DNA of 6,051 bases from positions 1-6,051 of the forward strand of contig CAMJXZ010000208.1 in NCBI GenBank assembly GCA_946409855.1, given 5' to 3'. The DNA is from an uncultured Clostridia bacterium (GTDB lineage Bacteria > Bacillota > Clostridia > Christensenellales > Aristaeellaceae). Of the stretch, positions 4,518-6,051 are shown in pieces (position 1 is the first letter of the stretch; every line of letters begins with the position of its first letter). Made by a program: the position numbers and the translations under genes. Under the pieces are notes generated by a model that saw only the letters and a list, made by a program, of their open reading frames with translations, made no database searches and was not told the DNA's origin.

Positions 4518-5858
4518 ATGATGAACGCATACGTACAGCGTGTATTTGACGGCCTGAAAGCCCGCAACCCCCAGGAAAAGGAATTCCTGCAGGCGGCAAC
4601 CGAGGTGCTGGAGGCCCTTTCTCCCGTTTTTGACAAGCATCCCGAATATGAAAAGATCGGCCTGCTGGAACGCTTTGTGGAGCCGGACCGCATCATCATG
4701 TTCCGCGTTCCCTGGGTGGACGACCAGGGCCAGGTGCAGGTCAACCGCGGCTTCCGCGTGCAGTTCAACAACGCCATCGGCCCCTACAAGGGCGGTCTGC
4801 GGCTGCACCCCAGCGTCAACCTGTCCGTCATCAAGTTCCTGGGCTTTGAGCAGGTGCTCAAGAACAGCCTGACCGGCCTGCCCATCGGCGGCGGCAAGGG
4901 CGGCAGCGACTTTGACCCCAAGGGCAAATCCGACAATGAAGTGATGCGCTTCTGCCAGAGCTTCATGACCGAGCTGTTCAAATACGTAGGCAAGGACGAA
5001 GACGTCCCCGCCGGCGACATCGGTGTCGGCGCCCGGGAGATCGGCTATCTCTACGGCCAGTACAAGCGCATCACCGGCCTGTACGAAGGCGTGCTGACCG
5101 GCAAGGGCCTGACCTGGGGCGGCTCCCTGGCCCGCAAGGAAGCCACCGGCTTCGGCCTGTGCTACATGACCAACGCCATGCTGCGCAAGCACGGCCTGTC
5201 CTTTGAGGGCAAGCGCGTGGTGGTTTCCGGCAGCGGCAACGTGGCCATCTACGCCGCGCAGAAGGCCACCGAGCTGGGCGGCCTGGTAGTCGCCATGAGC
5301 GACTCCAATGGCTATGTGGTGGATGAAAAAGGCATCGACCTGGCCGTCGTCAAGCAGATCAAAGAGGTCGAGCGCGGCCGCATCAAGGAATACGCCGCCC
5401 GCGTCCCCGGCGCTTCTTATACCGAAGGCTTCCGCGGCATCTGGACGGTCAAGTGCGACATCGCCCTGCCCTGCGCGACCCAGAACGAACTGGATCTGGA
5501 CGGCGCCAAGGCCCTGGTCGCCAGCAAGTGCTTCGCCGTCTGCGAAGGCGCCAACATGCCCACCACCCTGGAGGCGACCCAGTACCTCCAGCAGAACGGC
5601 GTGTACTTCGTGCCTGGCAAGGCGGCCAACGCCGGCGGCGTCGCCGTCAGCGCCCTGGAAATGAGCCAGAACTCCCTGCGCCTGAGCTGGACGTTTGAAG
5701 AGGTCGACACCCGCCTGCACGGCATCATGGAAAACATCTTCAAGGCCATCGACTCCGCCGCCAAGGAATACGGCCAGGAGGACAACTACGTCACCGGCGC
5801 CAACATCGCCGGCTTCCTCAAGGTCGCCAACGCCATGGTCGCCCACGGGTGCGTGTAA
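4518..5858 (+). CDS. gdhA: Glutamate dehydrogenase, probably NADP-dependent
   Basis: This enzyme interconverts 2-oxoglutarate plus ammonium and glutamate in the cytoplasm, linking nitrogen assimilation to the TCA cycle. At 446 residues it is full length for the hexameric short-chain family (about 445-450). Catalytic and substrate sites are visible: K91 in GPYKGGLR, K115 in EQVLKNSL, K127 in IGGGKGGSDFD, D167 in VPAGDIGVG, and S378 in AGGVAVSALEMSQN. The Rossmann domain carries VSGSGNVA (236-243) and then MSDSNGYVVDE (260-270). The 'SDS' end of the second strand resembles NADP-dependent enzymes such as E. coli GdhA, whereas the NAD enzyme of Clostridium symbiosum has 'SGPDGY'; the cofactor call is inference from that. 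AAAGGAG (4506-4512) precedes two adjacent ATG codons; 4518 (5-base gap) or 4521 (8-base gap) could be used. It is a single-gene unit with its own promoter and terminator. Confidence 0.97.
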   Translation: MMNAYVQRVFDGLKARNPQEKEFLQAATEVLEALSPVFDKHPEYEKIGLLERFVEPDRIIMFRVPWVDDQGQVQVNRGFRVQFNNAIGPYKGGLRLHPSVNLSVIKFLGFEQVLKNSLTGLPIGGGKGGSDFDPKGKSDNEVMRFCQSFMTELFKYVGKDEDVPAGDIGVGAREIGYLYGQYKRITGLYEGVLTGKGLTWGGSLARKEATGFGLCYMTNAMLRKHGLSFEGKRVVVSGSGNVAIYAAQKATELGGLVVAMSDSNGYVVDEKGIDLAVVKQIKEVERGRIKEYAARVPGASYTEGFRGIWTVKCDIALPCATQNELDLDGAKALVASKCFAVCEGANMPTTLEATQYLQQNGVYFVPGKAANAGGVAVSALEMSQNSLRLSWTFEEVDTRLHGIMENIFKAIDSAAKEYGQEDNYVTGANIAGFLKVANAMVAHGCV

Positions 5859-5886
5859 CCGTCCCTTTTCATAAGGAAAACCTTTT

Positions 5887-5931
5887 AAACCGTCCGACCC
5901 GATGTTCAGCTTCGGGCCGGGCGGTTTTTTT
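5887..5931 (+). terminator. Strong intrinsic terminator of gdhA
   Basis: AAACCG (5887-5892) pairs with CGGTTT (5922-5927); the stem continues through a U-G wobble, CCG/CGG, one A/C mismatch and CCCGA/TCGGG, closing a nine-base loop. A run of seven T (5925-5931) follows. It lies 28 bases after the gdhA stop. Confidence 0.92.
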
Positions 5932-6001
5932 GGGTTTTCCCGGCCGCTTTCCGCGCAGGGGCGCGGGTTGTCTGAAAATATTCGCCGTCACGCAATAATC
6001 T

Positions 6002-6030
6002 GTGGCATTTTCGGAAATTTGTGCTATAAT
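6002..6030 (+). promoter_or_regulatory. Extended -10 promoter pointing out of the right edge
   Basis: TATAAT (6025-6030) is preceded by TG and one base (extended -10), and GTGGCA (6002-6007) lies 17 bases upstream, matching four of six -35 positions. Transcription would start near 6037. The gene it serves lies outside the window. The DNA between the gdhA terminator and this promoter (5932-6001) shows no coding signal. Confidence 0.72.
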
Positions 6031-6051
6031 TGAATGTACTGAAAGTTTTCT

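Noticed and set aside
4416..5846. A 476-codon open frame antisense to gdhA
   Set aside because: It mirrors the conserved gdhA gene, has a repetitive Ala/Gly/His/Val composition typical of the complement of GC-rich codons, matches no family, and has no start signal. The frame is open because of codon bias.

Overview
The window reads as ordinary chromosome from a GC-rich (roughly 60 % by eye) member of the Bacillota/Clostridia. The signs are strong Shine-Dalgarno sites before most genes, close sigma-A type promoters (TTGNNN-17-TATAAT), U-tailed hairpin terminators, and a sepF-yggT(ylmG)-divIVA division cluster typical of Gram-positive bacteria. The exact taxon cannot be read from the sequence. 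No mobile element, CRISPR array, tRNA or rRNA was found.

Layout. (1) At positions 1-610, on the minus strand, is the start of the rpsF-ssb ribosomal protein/single-strand-binding protein operon, with a good promoter and a leader hairpin. (2) At 674-2911, on the plus strand and divergent from rpsF, a strong promoter drives sepF, yggT and divIVA, which end at a strong terminator. These proteins work at the membrane: SepF tethers FtsZ and organises the division ring, YggT is a small membrane protein of the same cluster, and DivIVA binds curved membrane at septum or poles. SepF is unusual in being about twice the usual length because of Tyr/Gln-rich low-complexity arms. (3) At 2912-3228 is a gene-poor stretch with a possible second terminator and a doubtful 24-codon ORF. 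(4) At 3229-3696 is a small exported protein with an SH3-like C-terminal region. (5) At 3830-4312 is a four-helix membrane protein resembling the DUF5684 family, followed by a terminator. (6) At 4435-5931 is a monocistronic glutamate dehydrogenase unit (probably NADP-dependent, gdhA) with its own promoter, a palindrome at the predicted transcription start, a GC-rich leader hairpin and a strong terminator. (7) At 6002-6030 an extended -10 promoter points out of the right edge towards an unseen gene.

I see no clear undescribed multi-gene system. The best leads are the expanded SepF, the shortened division cluster (no ylmH gene between yggT and divIVA) set back-to-back with rpsF-ssb, acidic or Ala/Pro-rich extensions in S6 and DivIVA, and candidate regulatory structures in the rpsF and gdhA leaders.
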